Assembly (NCBI RefSeq): GCF_002931075.1
Contig: NZ_PSTQ01000003.1
Coordinates: 186,001-250,000, forward strand
DNA length: 64,000 bases
Direction: 5' to 3'
Source of the DNA: Pseudoclavibacter sp. AY1F1
GTDB taxonomy: Bacteria > Actinomycetota > Actinomycetes > Actinomycetales > Microbacteriaceae
Shown: positions 17,606-25,886 of the stretch, piece after piece
How positions within the stretch are numbered: the first letter of the stretch is position 1
Layout: each line of letters opens with the position of its first letter
Notes under the pieces: generated by a model
The model's input: only the letters and a program-made list of their open reading frames with translations
Database searches by the model: none
What the model was told of the DNA's origin: nothing
Translations under genes and position numbers: made by a program

Positions 17606-19966
17606 CTACGAGTCGAGCTTCTCCAGGCGCACGACGATCGACTTCGAGGTTGGTGTGTTGCTCACGTCTGCCGTGGAATCCAACGGTACGAGCACGTTCG
17701 TCTCGGGGTAGTACGCGGCGACGCAGCCTCGCGGCGTCGAGTAGTAGACGATGCGGTGGCGCTCGCTCCGGCGCTCCTCGAGCGATCCGTCGCGGCCGGG
17801 CCATTCCGAGACGATGTCGACGTGGTCGCCGTCCGCGAGGCCTCGGTCGCGCGCATCCGCTTCGTTGACGAACACGACCCGCCTGGCGCTCTTCACACCT
17901 CGGTACCGGTCGTCTTTGCCGTAGATGGTCGTGTTGAACTGGTCGTGCGAGCGCAGCGTCTGCAACAGGAGGCGCCCCTCCGGCACCTTCGGGTACTCAA
18001 GCTCGTTTGCCGTGAACTTCGCCGTGCCGCCGATGTTCGAGAAGTCGCGGCCGTCGCGCGGACCGTTCGGCAGGATGAACCCGCCCGGCTCGTCGATCTT
18101 CGCCTCGAAGTCCTCGAACCCGGGGATGACGCGGGAGATGGATGCGCGCACGTTCGCGTAGTCGGCGCGCAGCTCTGCCCAGTTCACCTGCGGGACGTTC
18201 GGTCGTGAGCGGGTGAGGACCCGCTCGGCGAGCCTCGTGACGATCGCGACCTCGCTCATCAGCTCATCGCTCGCGGGCTCAAGTCGGCCGCGCGAGGCGT
18301 GGACCGCGCTCATCGAGTCCTCGACGGTCACGCGCTGCGTGCCGCCTGCCTGCCGGTCGCGCTCGGTGCGTCCGAGGGTGGGAAGGATGAGAGCGCGGCG
18401 GCCCGTCGCCACGTGTGAGCGGTTGAGCTTCGTCGATACCTGCACGGTGAGGGCAAGCGACTCCATGGCCGCCTCGGTCACTGCCGTGTCGGGGGTCGCG
18501 CGGGAGAAGTTGCCGCCCATGGCCATGAAGACGCGGGCCTTGCCGTCGCGCATGGCGCGGATCGCCTCGACGGTGTCGTAGCCGTGCTTGCGGGGAGAAG
18601 CGAAGGAAAACTCGGCGTCGAGCTTGTCGTGGAACGACTCCGGCATGCGTTCGAAGATGCCCATAGTGCGGTCGCCCTGCACGTTGGAGTGTCCGCGCAC
18701 AGGGCAGACGCCCGCGCCCGGCTTGCCAACGTTGCCCTGGAGGAGCAGCAGGTTGACGCAGTCGCGGAGGGTCGGCACCGAGTGCTTGTGCTGCGTAAGG
18801 CCCATGGCCCAGCAGACGATCGTCGACTTCGACGCGAGCAGCATGTCGCCGGCCTCGCGGATCTCCGCCTCGGTGAGGCCCGTCGCCGTCTCGATCTCCG
18901 GCCAATCGAGCTGCCGGAGCGACTCGAGGTACGCATCCACGCCCGTTGTCTTGGCGGCGATGAATTCGGCGTCAAACACTGTGCCGGGGTTCGCGTCCTC
19001 GGCGTCGAGCAGGATGCGCCCGAGCGCCTGGAAGAGTGCCTGGTCGCCGCCGAGCTTGATCTGCAGGAACAGGTCGTTCAGCGCGGTGCCGCCGAGCACC
19101 ATGCCCCGCACGGTCTGCGGGTTCTCGTAGCGCATGAGCGCCGCCTCTGGCAGCGGGTTCACGGCGATGATCTTGCCGCCGTTGATCTTCGCCTTCTCGA
19201 GCGCCGTGAGCATGCGGGGGTGGTTGGTGCCGGGGTTCTGTCCGGCGATGATGATGAGGTCGGCCTCGTGGATGTCCTCGAGGCTCACCGATCCCTTGCC
19301 GATGCCGAGGGTCTCGCCGAGGGCCGAGCCGCTCGACTCGTGGCACATGTTCGAGCAGTCGGGAAGGTTGTTGGTGCCGAGTCCGCGCACGAACAGCTGA
19401 TAGACGAACGCGGCCTCGTTGGAGGTGCGGCCCGAGGTGTAAAAGATCGCCTCGTCGGGGCTCGACATCTGCGCGAACTCGTCGGCGATGATCTCGAACG
19501 CCTCGTCCCAGCTGACGGCGCGGTAGTGGGTGCCGCCCTCGTCGAGGAGCATGGGGTGTGTGAGGCGGCCCTGCTGGCCAAGCGAGTAGTCGTCCCACGT
19601 GCGCAGCTCATCGACGGAATGCTCGGCGAAGAAGCTCGGCGGGATGCGCCGCTTCGTGGCCTCCTCGGCGACGGCTTTCGCTCCGTTCTCGCAGAACTCG
19701 GCGGGGCTGCGGTGCTTGCCCTCCGGCCAGGCGCATCCGGGGCAGTCGAAGCCGTCCTTCTGGTTGATGCGCAGCAGGGTGCGGGCCGTGCGGGTCGGGC
19801 CCATCTGCTCGGTGGTCACCTTGAGCGAGTTGAGGACTGCGGGGATGCCGACGGCTGTGATCTTCGGCTCGGAGAACATCGCGGCGGTCTCATCGATGTT
19901 CTGTACGATGCGCGTCACGCCGTCGACCGGCTTCGCGTGCTTCTCTGGATGCTTCGGTTCGGGCAT
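17606..19966 (-). CDS. FdhF/YdeP family molybdopterin oxidoreductase
   Basis: Molybdopterin-guanine-dinucleotide enzyme of 786 residues, related to formate dehydrogenase alpha chains. The N-terminus has the YdeP-type motif DCPGCAWPEG. A Cys in SNMCHESSGSALGE is at the expected metal-ligand region, with no selenocysteine. GAGVCPVRGHSNVQGDRTMG is the characteristic cofactor-binding segment, and the C-terminal fold (FNTTIYGKDDRYRG) is a molydopterin dinucleotide-binding domain. Physiological substrate uncertain; YdeP is linked to acid resistance in E. coli. GGGAGGAG precedes ATG. It is divergent from marR, whose operator lies in the 100-base gap, so MarR may also control it. No fdhD or cofactor genes are in the window. 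Confidence 0.9.
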   Translation of the reverse strand: MPEPKHPEKHAKPVDGVTRIVQNIDETAAMFSEPKITAVGIPAVLNSLKVTTEQMGPTRTARTLLRINQKDGFDCPGCAWPEGKHRSPAEFCENGAKAVAEEATKRRIPPSFFAEHSVDELRTWDDYSLGQQGRLTHPMLLDEGGTHYRAVSWDEAFEIIADEFAQMSSPDEAIFYTSGRTSNEAAFVYQLFVRGLGTNNLPDCSNMCHESSGSALGETLGIGKGSVSLEDIHEADLIIIAGQNPGTNHPRMLTALEKAKINGGKIIAVNPLPEAALMRYENPQTVRGMVLGGTALNDLFLQIKLGGDQALFQALGRILLDAEDANPGTVFDAEFIAAKTTGVDAYLESLRQLDWPEIETATGLTEAEIREAGDMLLASKSTIVCWAMGLTQHKHSVPTLRDCVNLLLLQGNVGKPGAGVCPVRGHSNVQGDRTMGIFERMPESFHDKLDAEFSFASPRKHGYDTVEAIRAMRDGKARVFMAMGGNFSRATPDTAVTEAAMESLALTVQVSTKLNRSHVATGRRALILPTLGRTERDRQAGGTQRVTVEDSMSAVHASRGRLEPASDELMSEVAIVTRLAERVLTRSRPNVPQVNWAELRADYANVRASISRVIPGFEDFEAKIDEPGGFILPNGPRDGRDFSNIGGTAKFTANELEYPKVPEGRLLLQTLRSHDQFNTTIYGKDDRYRGVKSARRVVFVNEADARDRGLADGDHVDIVSEWPGRDGSLEERRSERHRIVYYSTPRGCVAAYYPETNVLVPLDSTADVSNTPTSKSIVVRLEKLDS

Positions 19967-20030
19967 CGTTGCTCCTCCCGGGGAATCCGTTCAGTCTACG
20001 CGTGAGGTGTGCGCTGGATGCTGATCCGCG

Positions 20031-20066
20031 TTGACAGTTAGATCTCTAACTGTCATAGTTCTAACT
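20031..20066 (+). promoter_or_regulatory. marR promoter with perfect palindromic operator
   Basis: TTGACA at 20031-20036 is a consensus -35 box; 17 bases later CATAGT at 20054-20059 serves as -10. The predicted transcript starts at about 20066-20067, at the ATG itself, so the mRNA is leaderless. A palindrome with 11-base arms (TGACAGTTAGA and TCTAACTGTCA, 20032-20055) covers the -35 box and the spacer, and a third half-like site (TTCTAACTA, 20059-20067) follows. Bound MarR would block RNA polymerase. Confidence 0.8.
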
Positions 20067-20525
20067 ATGTCGGAATCAGCACCAGCCCCTCGCACGCCCC
20101 TCGAGTTCGTTCGGTGGATCAGCTGGGCCCAGATGAAGGCCGGGGAAGACTGGACCCGCGAGCGCGAGCTCACCCGGCCGCAGAGCTTCGTGCTCGGCTA
20201 CCTCGTGCAGAGCCCAGGGGCCAGCCAGTCGGAACTCGCGCGCATGAGTCGCACGACGCCCGCCAGCGTCTCGAGCCTGCTCCGCGGCCTCGAAGGGCGA
20301 GGTCTCATCGAGCGCCGTACCGAAGGCGGCGACGAGCGCACCAAGCGCGTCTACGCCACGCCAGCCGGAGCCGAGCTCATCGCGGGCTTTGAGGACGCCA
20401 TGATCGCCGCAGACGAGACGATCCTCGCGCCGCTCGACGCTGAGGAGCGGGCAGGGCTCCAGGCGCTGCTCGCCAAGATCACGGCGCAGCTTCCGCAGCC
20501 AGTGCGCGACTCACCCCGCGACTAG
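20067..20525 (+). CDS. MarR family transcriptional regulator
   Basis: Winged-helix regulator of 152 residues. SQSELARMSRTTPASVSSLLRGLEGRGLIER is the DNA-recognition helix region and RRTEGGDERTKRVYATPAG is the wing, both typical of MarR. ATG 20067 is chosen because the promoter ends directly before it; the longer frame to 20031 would translate the operator. It lies 90 bases before the MATE transporter gene, probably one transcript, and it likely represses itself and the pump until a toxic ligand binds. Confidence 0.92.
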   Translation: MSESAPAPRTPLEFVRWISWAQMKAGEDWTRERELTRPQSFVLGYLVQSPGASQSELARMSRTTPASVSSLLRGLEGRGLIERRTEGGDERTKRVYATPAGAELIAGFEDAMIAADETILAPLDAEERAGLQALLAKITAQLPQPVRDSPRD

Positions 20526-20615
20526 TCCCGACGCGGCGAGGCCGCGCATCCACCTCACTTCACGTGCCGGCGTTGGTCGGCGCGCGCTCCGTCCTGCCCA
20601 GAAAGAAGTCAACGC

Positions 20616-22088
20616 ATGAGCACATCACCCCAAACCGAAACCAAGGCCGAGCTGTCCTCAGGTCCTGGATCTCCAGCGGATGCGGCACGCACGAACCGCT
20701 GGTACCTCTCGTCGGCGCCGATCGTCAGTGCGCTCCTGCACCTCTGCATGCCGATGGCGGCGGCCATGATCGTCGGGGCGATCTACAACCTCATCAATGC
20801 CGGGTTCATCGGCTCGCTCGGCAACACGGCGCTCCTCGCCGCGGTCACCCTGGGCTCGCCGATCCTCGTCCTCGTCATGGGCGTCGGCAATGTCTTCGGA
20901 GTTGGTGGAGGCGCGCTCGTCTCGCGCCTCCTCGGCGGGGCGGAGCGCGACCCGTCGCAGGCGGCGACCATCAAGCGGGTCGCTTCCTACTCGCTCTGGG
21001 GCTCGGTGGTCGTGGGGGCTGTTGTCGGCGTCATCGGGCTCGTGTTCCTGTCGCCGCTCGTCTCGCTGCTGGGCGCGGATACGTCTGTCGCCGCACCGAC
21101 GAGCGCGTTCGTCGGCGTGCTGCTCGGCTTTGTGCCTGTGCTTGCGGCGGCGGTCTGCCTCGAGCAGCTTGTCCGGGCGGAGGGGGCGGCGAAGCAGGTC
21201 ATGGTCGCGCTCATCCTTTCCGCCGTCGCGAACCTGGCCCTCGACGCCCTGTTCATCCTGGTGCTCAACTGGGGAGTGGCGGGGGCCGCACTGGCCACCG
21301 GCCTCGCGAACCTCGTCGTCGTCACGTACTTCGTGGTCTGGCTGACGCGCAACAGTGAGCACGTGAGCCTCTCGCCCCGCTGGTTCACGCTCGCGAGCTC
21401 CGTGCAGAAGCCGGTCCTCGGCGTCGGCGTGGGCACGCTGCTGCAGTCGGCTTTCCTCATCGTCACGGCGCTTGTGCTCAACAACCTCGCCGCCGCCTGC
21501 GGTGAAGGGCCACTCGCTGCGATGGGCGTCGCCGTCCGCATCGCGCAGGTGCCGGAGTTCCTCCTCATGGGGGTCACGCTCGGCGTGCTGCCGCTGCTGG
21601 CCTACTCGTACGGCAAGGGCGACGGCGCACGCTTCGGATCCGCCCTGCGAGCATCCGCGATCACGGTCGGTGCCGTCGCCCTGCTCGCAGCCACTCTGGT
21701 GCTGTGCTTCCGCGACCAGGTGTTCACGCTCTTCGTCGCCGACGAGTCGGTGCTCGCGATCGGCGTCGTGGTGCTCGCGGCGCAACTCATCGCGATGATC
21801 GCGAACGGCTTCACGGGCCTCATCACGTCGCTGTTCCAGGCGACGGGCCGTGCTCTTCCCGCGACCATCATGTCGGCCGCTCAGGGGGTGCTGTTCATCC
21901 CGGTCGTGATCGCAGGAAGCATCTGGTTCGGCTTGGCCGGGATCATCTGGGCGCTCACGGTCACCGAGGTTGCGGTGCTCACTGTCGGAGTCGTCCTGTG
22001 CGTCGCGCTGGCCCCCGCGCTCAAGCGCGGCCTCGCGGAAGGCAGCGCCGAGCGGGCGGAGGAAGCGCTCGAGATCGCGGCGGCCTGA
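20616..22088 (+). CDS. MATE family multidrug efflux transporter
   Basis: Transporter of 490 residues with 12 predicted membrane segments in two related halves. PMAAAMIVGAIYNLINAGFIG and GVGNVFGVGGGALVSRLLG are typical MATE segments, and LLFIPVV-like stretches follow in the second half. It exports cationic or other toxic compounds driven by a sodium or proton gradient. It is encoded behind marR and ends at a 19-base-pair hairpin shared with the convergent copper ATPase gene. Confidence 0.9.
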   Translation: MSTSPQTETKAELSSGPGSPADAARTNRWYLSSAPIVSALLHLCMPMAAAMIVGAIYNLINAGFIGSLGNTALLAAVTLGSPILVLVMGVGNVFGVGGGALVSRLLGGAERDPSQAATIKRVASYSLWGSVVVGAVVGVIGLVFLSPLVSLLGADTSVAAPTSAFVGVLLGFVPVLAAAVCLEQLVRAEGAAKQVMVALILSAVANLALDALFILVLNWGVAGAALATGLANLVVVTYFVVWLTRNSEHVSLSPRWFTLASSVQKPVLGVGVGTLLQSAFLIVTALVLNNLAAACGEGPLAAMGVAVRIAQVPEFLLMGVTLGVLPLLAYSYGKGDGARFGSALRASAITVGAVALLAATLVLCFRDQVFTLFVADESVLAIGVVVLAAQLIAMIANGFTGLITSLFQATGRALPATIMSAAQGVLFIPVVIAGSIWFGLAGIIWALTVTEVAVLTVGVVLCVALAPALKRGLAEGSAERAEEALEIAAA

Positions 22089-22121
22089 ACGGAGACTGCA
22101 TGTGCCGCCGCCGGTCCGGCG

Positions 22122-22165
22122 ACACGAACGCCCTGCCGCAGAGATGTGCGGCAGGGCGTTCGTGT
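22122..22165. terminator. Bidirectional terminator hairpin between the MATE and copper ATPase genes
   Basis: Perfect 19-base arms (22122-22140 and 22147-22165) with a 6-base loop GAGATG, in the gap of two convergent genes. It has no long T-tract; the stem strength and placement support termination on both strands. Confidence 0.75.
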
Positions 22166-22172
22166 TGCGTTC

Positions 22173-22253
22173 ATACGTGCACTGCCTTCACGCGTGCACC
22201 GTCTTTACACGCGCACTGCCTTCACACGCGCACCGTCTTCACACGAGCACTGG
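22173..22253. repeat. 17-bp minisatellite overlapping the 3' end of the copper ATPase gene
   Basis: Nearly five units of 17 bases, alternating between the forms ACACGCGCACTGCCTTC and ACACGCGCACCGTCTTC. The repeat runs into the coding end: the last residues of the ATPase (ARVKTVRV) are encoded by it, so the C-terminus has been rewritten by repeat growth. Confidence 0.85.
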
Positions 22254-24354
22254 CGCCCGGTGAGAGGTCGACGCGGCGCAGCAGCTGCGCGTTGAGGGCG
22301 ACGACGATCGTCGAGAGCGACATGAGCACGGCGCCGATCGACATGGGCAGGATGAACCCGACGGGTGCGAGGATGCCAGCCGCAAGCGGCACCGAGAGCA
22401 GGTTATAGCCGGCCGCCCACCAGAGGTTCTGCTTCATCTTGCGGTAGCTCGCTCGCGACAGCTTGATGACGGAGAGCACGGAGCGGGGGTCGTCGCTCGC
22501 GAGGATCACCCCGGCGGACGCGATCGCCACGTCCGTGCCAGCGCCGATGGCGATTCCGACGTCGGCCCGGGCGAGGGCCGGGGCGTCGTTGACGCCGTCG
22601 CCCACCATCGCGACCTTCTTGCCCTCAGCCTGCAGCTCGGCGACCTTCGCCGACTTGTCCTCGGGCCGAACACCGGCGTAGATGCGGTCGACGCCGAGGT
22701 CCTCGCCGACCGCGCGAGCCACGGCTTCGGCGTCACCCGTGATCAGGACGACCTCGATGCCGAGGTGGTGGAGTGCATCCACTGCCTCGCGCGACTCTGG
22801 ACGGATCTCGTCGGCGAGCTTGAGGCCACCCACAACCGCGCCGTCCCGCACGACGTGCAGAATGATCGCCCCGTCTGCGCGCCACGCATCCGCTTCGCTG
22901 ATTTCGGATGCACCAAGCGCCTCGAGGAGGCGTGGCCCGCCAACACGCACCTCGCGACCGTCGACGGTCGCCGTGACGCCGACTGCCGGTGATGAGCTGA
23001 AGTTCGACGCCGCCGGCACGGTGAGTCCGCGCTCGGTCGCCGCGCGGACGATGGCCTTGGCAAGCGGATGCTCGCTGTCGGTTTCCGCGGCAGCCGCGGC
23101 CGCGAGTACCTCGTCGGCCGTGAGTGCGCGTGCGGGGCCGCCCGCTACGGCGATCTCGGTGAGTGTGGGTTCGCCCTTCGTGAGGGTGCCGGTCTTGTCG
23201 AAGAGGACGGCGTCGACGGTGCGAGTGCTTTCGAGCGCGAGGCGGTCCTTGATGAGGACGCCGCTGCGCGCCGCCTTCTCTGTGGCGATCGACACGACGA
23301 GCGGGATCGCGAGGCCCAGTGCGTGCGGGCAGGCGATGACGAGGACGGTGACGGTTCGCATGACGGCGGCGTCGGGGTTGCCGACGAGCGTCCAGACGAT
23401 TGCCGTGATGGCTGCGGCACCGAGGGCAAACCAGAACAGCCAAGCGGCCGCTCGGTCGGCGATCCGCTGCGCTCGCGACGTCGAGTTCTGTGCATCAGTG
23501 ACGAGCCGCTGGATGCCGGCGAGGGTTGTGTTGTCGCCCGTCGCGGTCACCTGGATGCGCAGACCGGAGTCGGTCGCGACAGTCCCGGCCGTGACCGTGT
23601 CGCCGACGCCGCGGGACACCGGGCGCGACTCGCCAGTGACCATCGCCTCGTCGATCTCGGCCCGGCCCTCCGTGATCCTGCCGTCCGCCGGCACGCTTCC
23701 GCCCGGGCGAACGACGACGACGTCGCCGACCGCCAGCTCGGCGGGGGAGACCTGCACGAGGCGACCTCCCTCGACGCGTTCGGCGCTATCCGGCAGCAGG
23801 GCCGCCAGCGAGTCGAGCGCCGACGTGGTCTGCGCGAGCGAACGCATCTCGATCCAGTGGCCGAGCAGCATGATGACGATCAGCAGCGCGAGCTCCCACC
23901 AGAACTCGAGGTCGTGGTGCAGGAGGCCGAGGCTCGCACCCCAGGAAGCTGCGAACGCGACGGTGATCGCGAGCGCGATGAGCAGCATCATGCCGGGCTT
24001 GCGTGCGCTGAGCTCACTGACCGCGCCGGTCAAGAACGGGCGACCACCCCAGACGTACATGACGGTGCCGAGGATGGGCGCGATGAAGGCGGCGCCGGGG
24101 AAGTCGGGGATCTCGTAGCCGAGGAGCATCGCGAACATGCTCGAGAAGCCGATGACGGGCACGGCGATGATGAGGTTGATCCAGAAGAGGCGCCGGAACT
24201 GGGCGACGTGATCGGCGCCGCGTCCCGCGTGGCCACCGTGGCCACCGTGCTCTCCGTGGCCACCGTGCTCGTGCTCGTGCTCGCGCTCGGAAGGCTGGCC
24301 GTGCGTGGACGCCTGGCCTGGCTCGTGGGTGTGCGCTTCGTGGTGCGTGCTCAT
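22222..24354 (-). CDS. copB: Copper-translocating P1B-type ATPase (CPH class)
   Basis: Heavy-metal P-type ATPase of 710 residues. A His/Gly/Glu-rich tail of about 50 residues opens the protein in place of CxxC metal domains. The membrane motif is Cys342-Pro-His, the phosphorylation site is DKTGTLT with Asp386, and TGES and GDGVNDAPA are present. CPH plus a His-rich tail defines the CopB-like P1B-3 group, which exports copper, mainly Cu(II). ATG 24354 starts the His-rich tail; the frame continues open upstream for 1.5 kb but crosses the promoter and the opposite-strand regulator gene. The expression signal is a CsoR-like operator inside the promoter. The C-terminal residues come from a minisatellite. 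Confidence 0.93.
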   Translation of the reverse strand: MSTHHEAHTHEPGQASTHGQPSEREHEHEHGGHGEHGGHGGHAGRGADHVAQFRRLFWINLIIAVPVIGFSSMFAMLLGYEIPDFPGAAFIAPILGTVMYVWGGRPFLTGAVSELSARKPGMMLLIALAITVAFAASWGASLGLLHHDLEFWWELALLIVIMLLGHWIEMRSLAQTTSALDSLAALLPDSAERVEGGRLVQVSPAELAVGDVVVVRPGGSVPADGRITEGRAEIDEAMVTGESRPVSRGVGDTVTAGTVATDSGLRIQVTATGDNTTLAGIQRLVTDAQNSTSRAQRIADRAAAWLFWFALGAAAITAIVWTLVGNPDAAVMRTVTVLVIACPHALGLAIPLVVSIATEKAARSGVLIKDRLALESTRTVDAVLFDKTGTLTKGEPTLTEIAVAGGPARALTADEVLAAAAAAETDSEHPLAKAIVRAATERGLTVPAASNFSSSPAVGVTATVDGREVRVGGPRLLEALGASEISEADAWRADGAIILHVVRDGAVVGGLKLADEIRPESREAVDALHHLGIEVVLITGDAEAVARAVGEDLGVDRIYAGVRPEDKSAKVAELQAEGKKVAMVGDGVNDAPALARADVGIAIGAGTDVAIASAGVILASDDPRSVLSVIKLSRASYRKMKQNLWWAAGYNLLSVPLAAGILAPVGFILPMSIGAVLMSLSTIVVALNAQLLRRVDLSPGASARVKTVRV

Positions 24355-24385
24355 GGGCTTCTCCTCGGCTTGGCGACGTGGTGTG

Positions 24386-24421
24386 GTGCCACGTATACCC
24401 CTTGGGGGTATCTGATGCAAC
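24386..24421 (-). promoter_or_regulatory. copB promoter with CsoR-like copper operator
   Basis: On the minus strand TTGCAT (24421-24416) and TATACG (24398-24393) are spaced by 17 bases. The spacer holds the palindrome ATACCCCCAAGGGGTAT (24411-24395), the form bound by CsoR-type copper sensors, which release DNA when Cu(I) binds. No csoR gene lies in this window. Confidence 0.75.
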
Positions 24422-24623
24422 CAAGCAGCGTTCCCGTGTATTCCCGCCCCTGACCTTCCCATTACGGGAGGCGGCAGGCTGAAGTCGCCGAACTGTATCG
24501 GCGCAGTGTCGATTCTGGGCTCGAACCGGGGCCCAGGGTCTGGACACGATTCCGTGAGGCCCCCGGCGGTACGGCGAGAGCCTCCAAGCAGCAGATGCTG
24601 CTCTGCTGGCCGGCCGGCGCATC

Positions 24624-24683
24624 CCGGACCTCGACGACGCGTTCCGGACCTCGACGACGCGTTCCGGACCTCGACGACGCGTT
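24624..24683. repeat. Three perfect tandem copies of a 20-bp unit
   Basis: The unit CCGGACCTCGACGACGCGTT occurs at 24624-24643, 24644-24663 and 24664-24683 without a mismatch. Two extra copies add 40 bases, which changes the reading frame of the remnant gene around it. Confidence 0.95.
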
Positions 24684-24858
24684 CCGGCGCGACGAGCGCA
24701 CTCTCGCGGATGAGCTGCCGCCGCGAACCGAGCTCGTGGTCTCGTGGCCGTCGCACGGTACCGAGCTGACCGAGGGCTCCGTGCATCCGGCCGTTGTTGC
24801 CCTCTTCGCCGTGCTCGCGGATCGCGGACTCGCCTCCCCGTCGCTGCGCACTACCCCA

Positions 24859-24920
24859 ATCGCTGCCAGCCAAATCGCCCTCTGGCGCACCTGCCAGAGG
24901 GCGATTCGACTGGCAGCGAT
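24859..24920. repeat. 62-bp inverted repeat, copy 1
   Basis: 28-base arms (24859-24886 and 24893-24920) pair with two separated lesions around a 6-base loop. It starts ATCGCTGCCAG and ends CTGGCAGCGAT. It is the best preserved of three copies (others at 30023 and 31015), all exactly 62 bp. It lies upstream of the GntR regulator gene and at the end of the remnant frame. Confidence 0.9.
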
Positions 24921-25032
24921 CGAGCCGACTGGTGCTCTCGAAGTCACTTGACGGGCAGTGAATGCCAGGCGGGCGCTTCGGTGCGGTGCGGGCGCCGTCC
25001 CGCCGACTAGCATTGCGAGTTCGGAGGTCACC

Positions 25033-25740
25033 ATGGCGAGAGCGTCGCTTGTTCAGTCGGTCAGCGACCGGCTCCTCGATGACATCATCTCGGGCGAGCT
25101 GCCCCAGGGCGCGCCGTTGCCGCGTGAGATCGACCTCGCCGAGCGGCTCGGCGTGAACCGCCTGACGCTTCGGGAGGCGCTCAAGACCCTGCAGGCGCAG
25201 GGGGTTGTGCAGCCGGTCCCCGGCACGCGCGGCCGCGTGCTGCCCATGGAGGACTGGACGGGCATCGAGCCGCTCCTCCGCGCTGCGACGTCGACCGGGG
25301 GCAAGGCGCAGGCCTCGGTGCAGCTTGTCCAGCTGCGGCGGATGATCGAAACCGGTGCGTGCGAGCTCGCGGCTCCGCTCCGAACGGACGCTGACCTCGG
25401 GCAGCTCGAGGCGTATCTCGAGGAGATGCGCGCCGCATCCGCCGCCGACGATGTGCACACGTTCGTGACGGCCGACATCGCGTTCCACGACGTGGTGCTG
25501 CGCGCCAGCGGCAACCCGTTCCTGCGTGTGCTGCTCGAGCCGCTTGGCCGCTTCCTGTACGAGCGCCGCTACGAGACCTCGGCGGTGCCGCAGGTGCAGG
25601 TCAACGCGATCCGCGAGCATGCGGGGATCCTCGAGGCGCTCCGCTCCGGCGAACCCGCCGCCGCCCGCGTCGCGATGGAATCGCACATGCAGCAGACCGC
25701 CGACGACCTCCAGCAGTACGTGCTCAAGCCTCAGGCCTGA
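25033..25740 (+). CDS. GntR/FadR family transcriptional regulator
   Basis: Regulator of 235 residues with an N-terminal winged helix (about 5-72; PLPREIDLAERLGVNRLTLRE is the recognition region) and a C-terminal all-helical FCD ligand domain. In the FCD part, the Asp and His residues of DIAFHDVVLRASGN, and later REHAGILEAL, are the usual metal-binding positions. ATG 25033 follows GGAGGT at a good distance. It is encoded just upstream of the acid-sugar operon, and two matching palindromes flank that promoter, so it is very likely the local repressor responding to a sugar acid. Confidence 0.92.
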   Translation: MARASLVQSVSDRLLDDIISGELPQGAPLPREIDLAERLGVNRLTLREALKTLQAQGVVQPVPGTRGRVLPMEDWTGIEPLLRAATSTGGKAQASVQLVQLRRMIETGACELAAPLRTDADLGQLEAYLEEMRAASAADDVHTFVTADIAFHDVVLRASGNPFLRVLLEPLGRFLYERRYETSAVPQVQVNAIREHAGILEALRSGEPAAARVAMESHMQQTADDLQQYVLKPQA

Positions 25741-25809
25741 CCCCGCGCCTGGTCCAGTGCCTGGTCCAGCGCCAGCCTCTCCTCGGGCAAGGCTGAGCCA
25801 CTTGAGGCG

Positions 25810-25866
25810 AGATATCAGATATCTCCTTGACATCACTCTTCGTCGGGCGCAGGATATCTGATATCC
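25810..25866 (+). promoter_or_regulatory. Twin GntR operators flanking the acid-sugar operon promoter
   Basis: Two 15-base perfect palindromes, AGATATCAGATATCT (25810-25824) and GGATATCTGATATCC (25852-25866), share the core GATATC-N-GATATC. Between them TTGACA (25827-25832) is a consensus -35 box; 17 bases later CAGGAT (25850-25855) can act as -10, partly inside the second palindrome. Repressor bound at both sites would enclose the promoter. Confidence 0.85.
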
Positions 25867-25886
25867 GATTACAAGGGAGTTCTCTG

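Larger units (their letters stand above)
24558..24951 (+). pseudogene. Remnant reading frame broken by a tandem triplication
   Basis: Up to the repeat at 24624, one frame reads RRYGESLQAADAALLAGRR then IPDLDDAFR. After the repeat, a different frame continues with DLDDAFRRDERTLADELPPR and on to VVALFAVLADRGLASPSLR. Collapsing the three 20-base copies to one joins both into one continuous frame of about 80 residues. There is no start codon, a stop stands at 24555, and the 3' end runs into a 62-bp hairpin at 24859. It is a decayed gene fragment; I do not recognise its family. Between 24422 and 24557 I see nothing. Confidence 0.45.

Noticed and set aside
17606-19966. FdhF as a selenoprotein
   Set aside because: The frame has no internal TGA, and the likely metal-ligand position is a cysteine.
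24355-25836. Minus-strand open frame extending the copper ATPase upstream by almost 500 codons
   Set aside because: It crosses the promoter, the CsoR-like operator and the opposite-strand GntR gene; the His-rich start at 24354 is the natural N-terminus.
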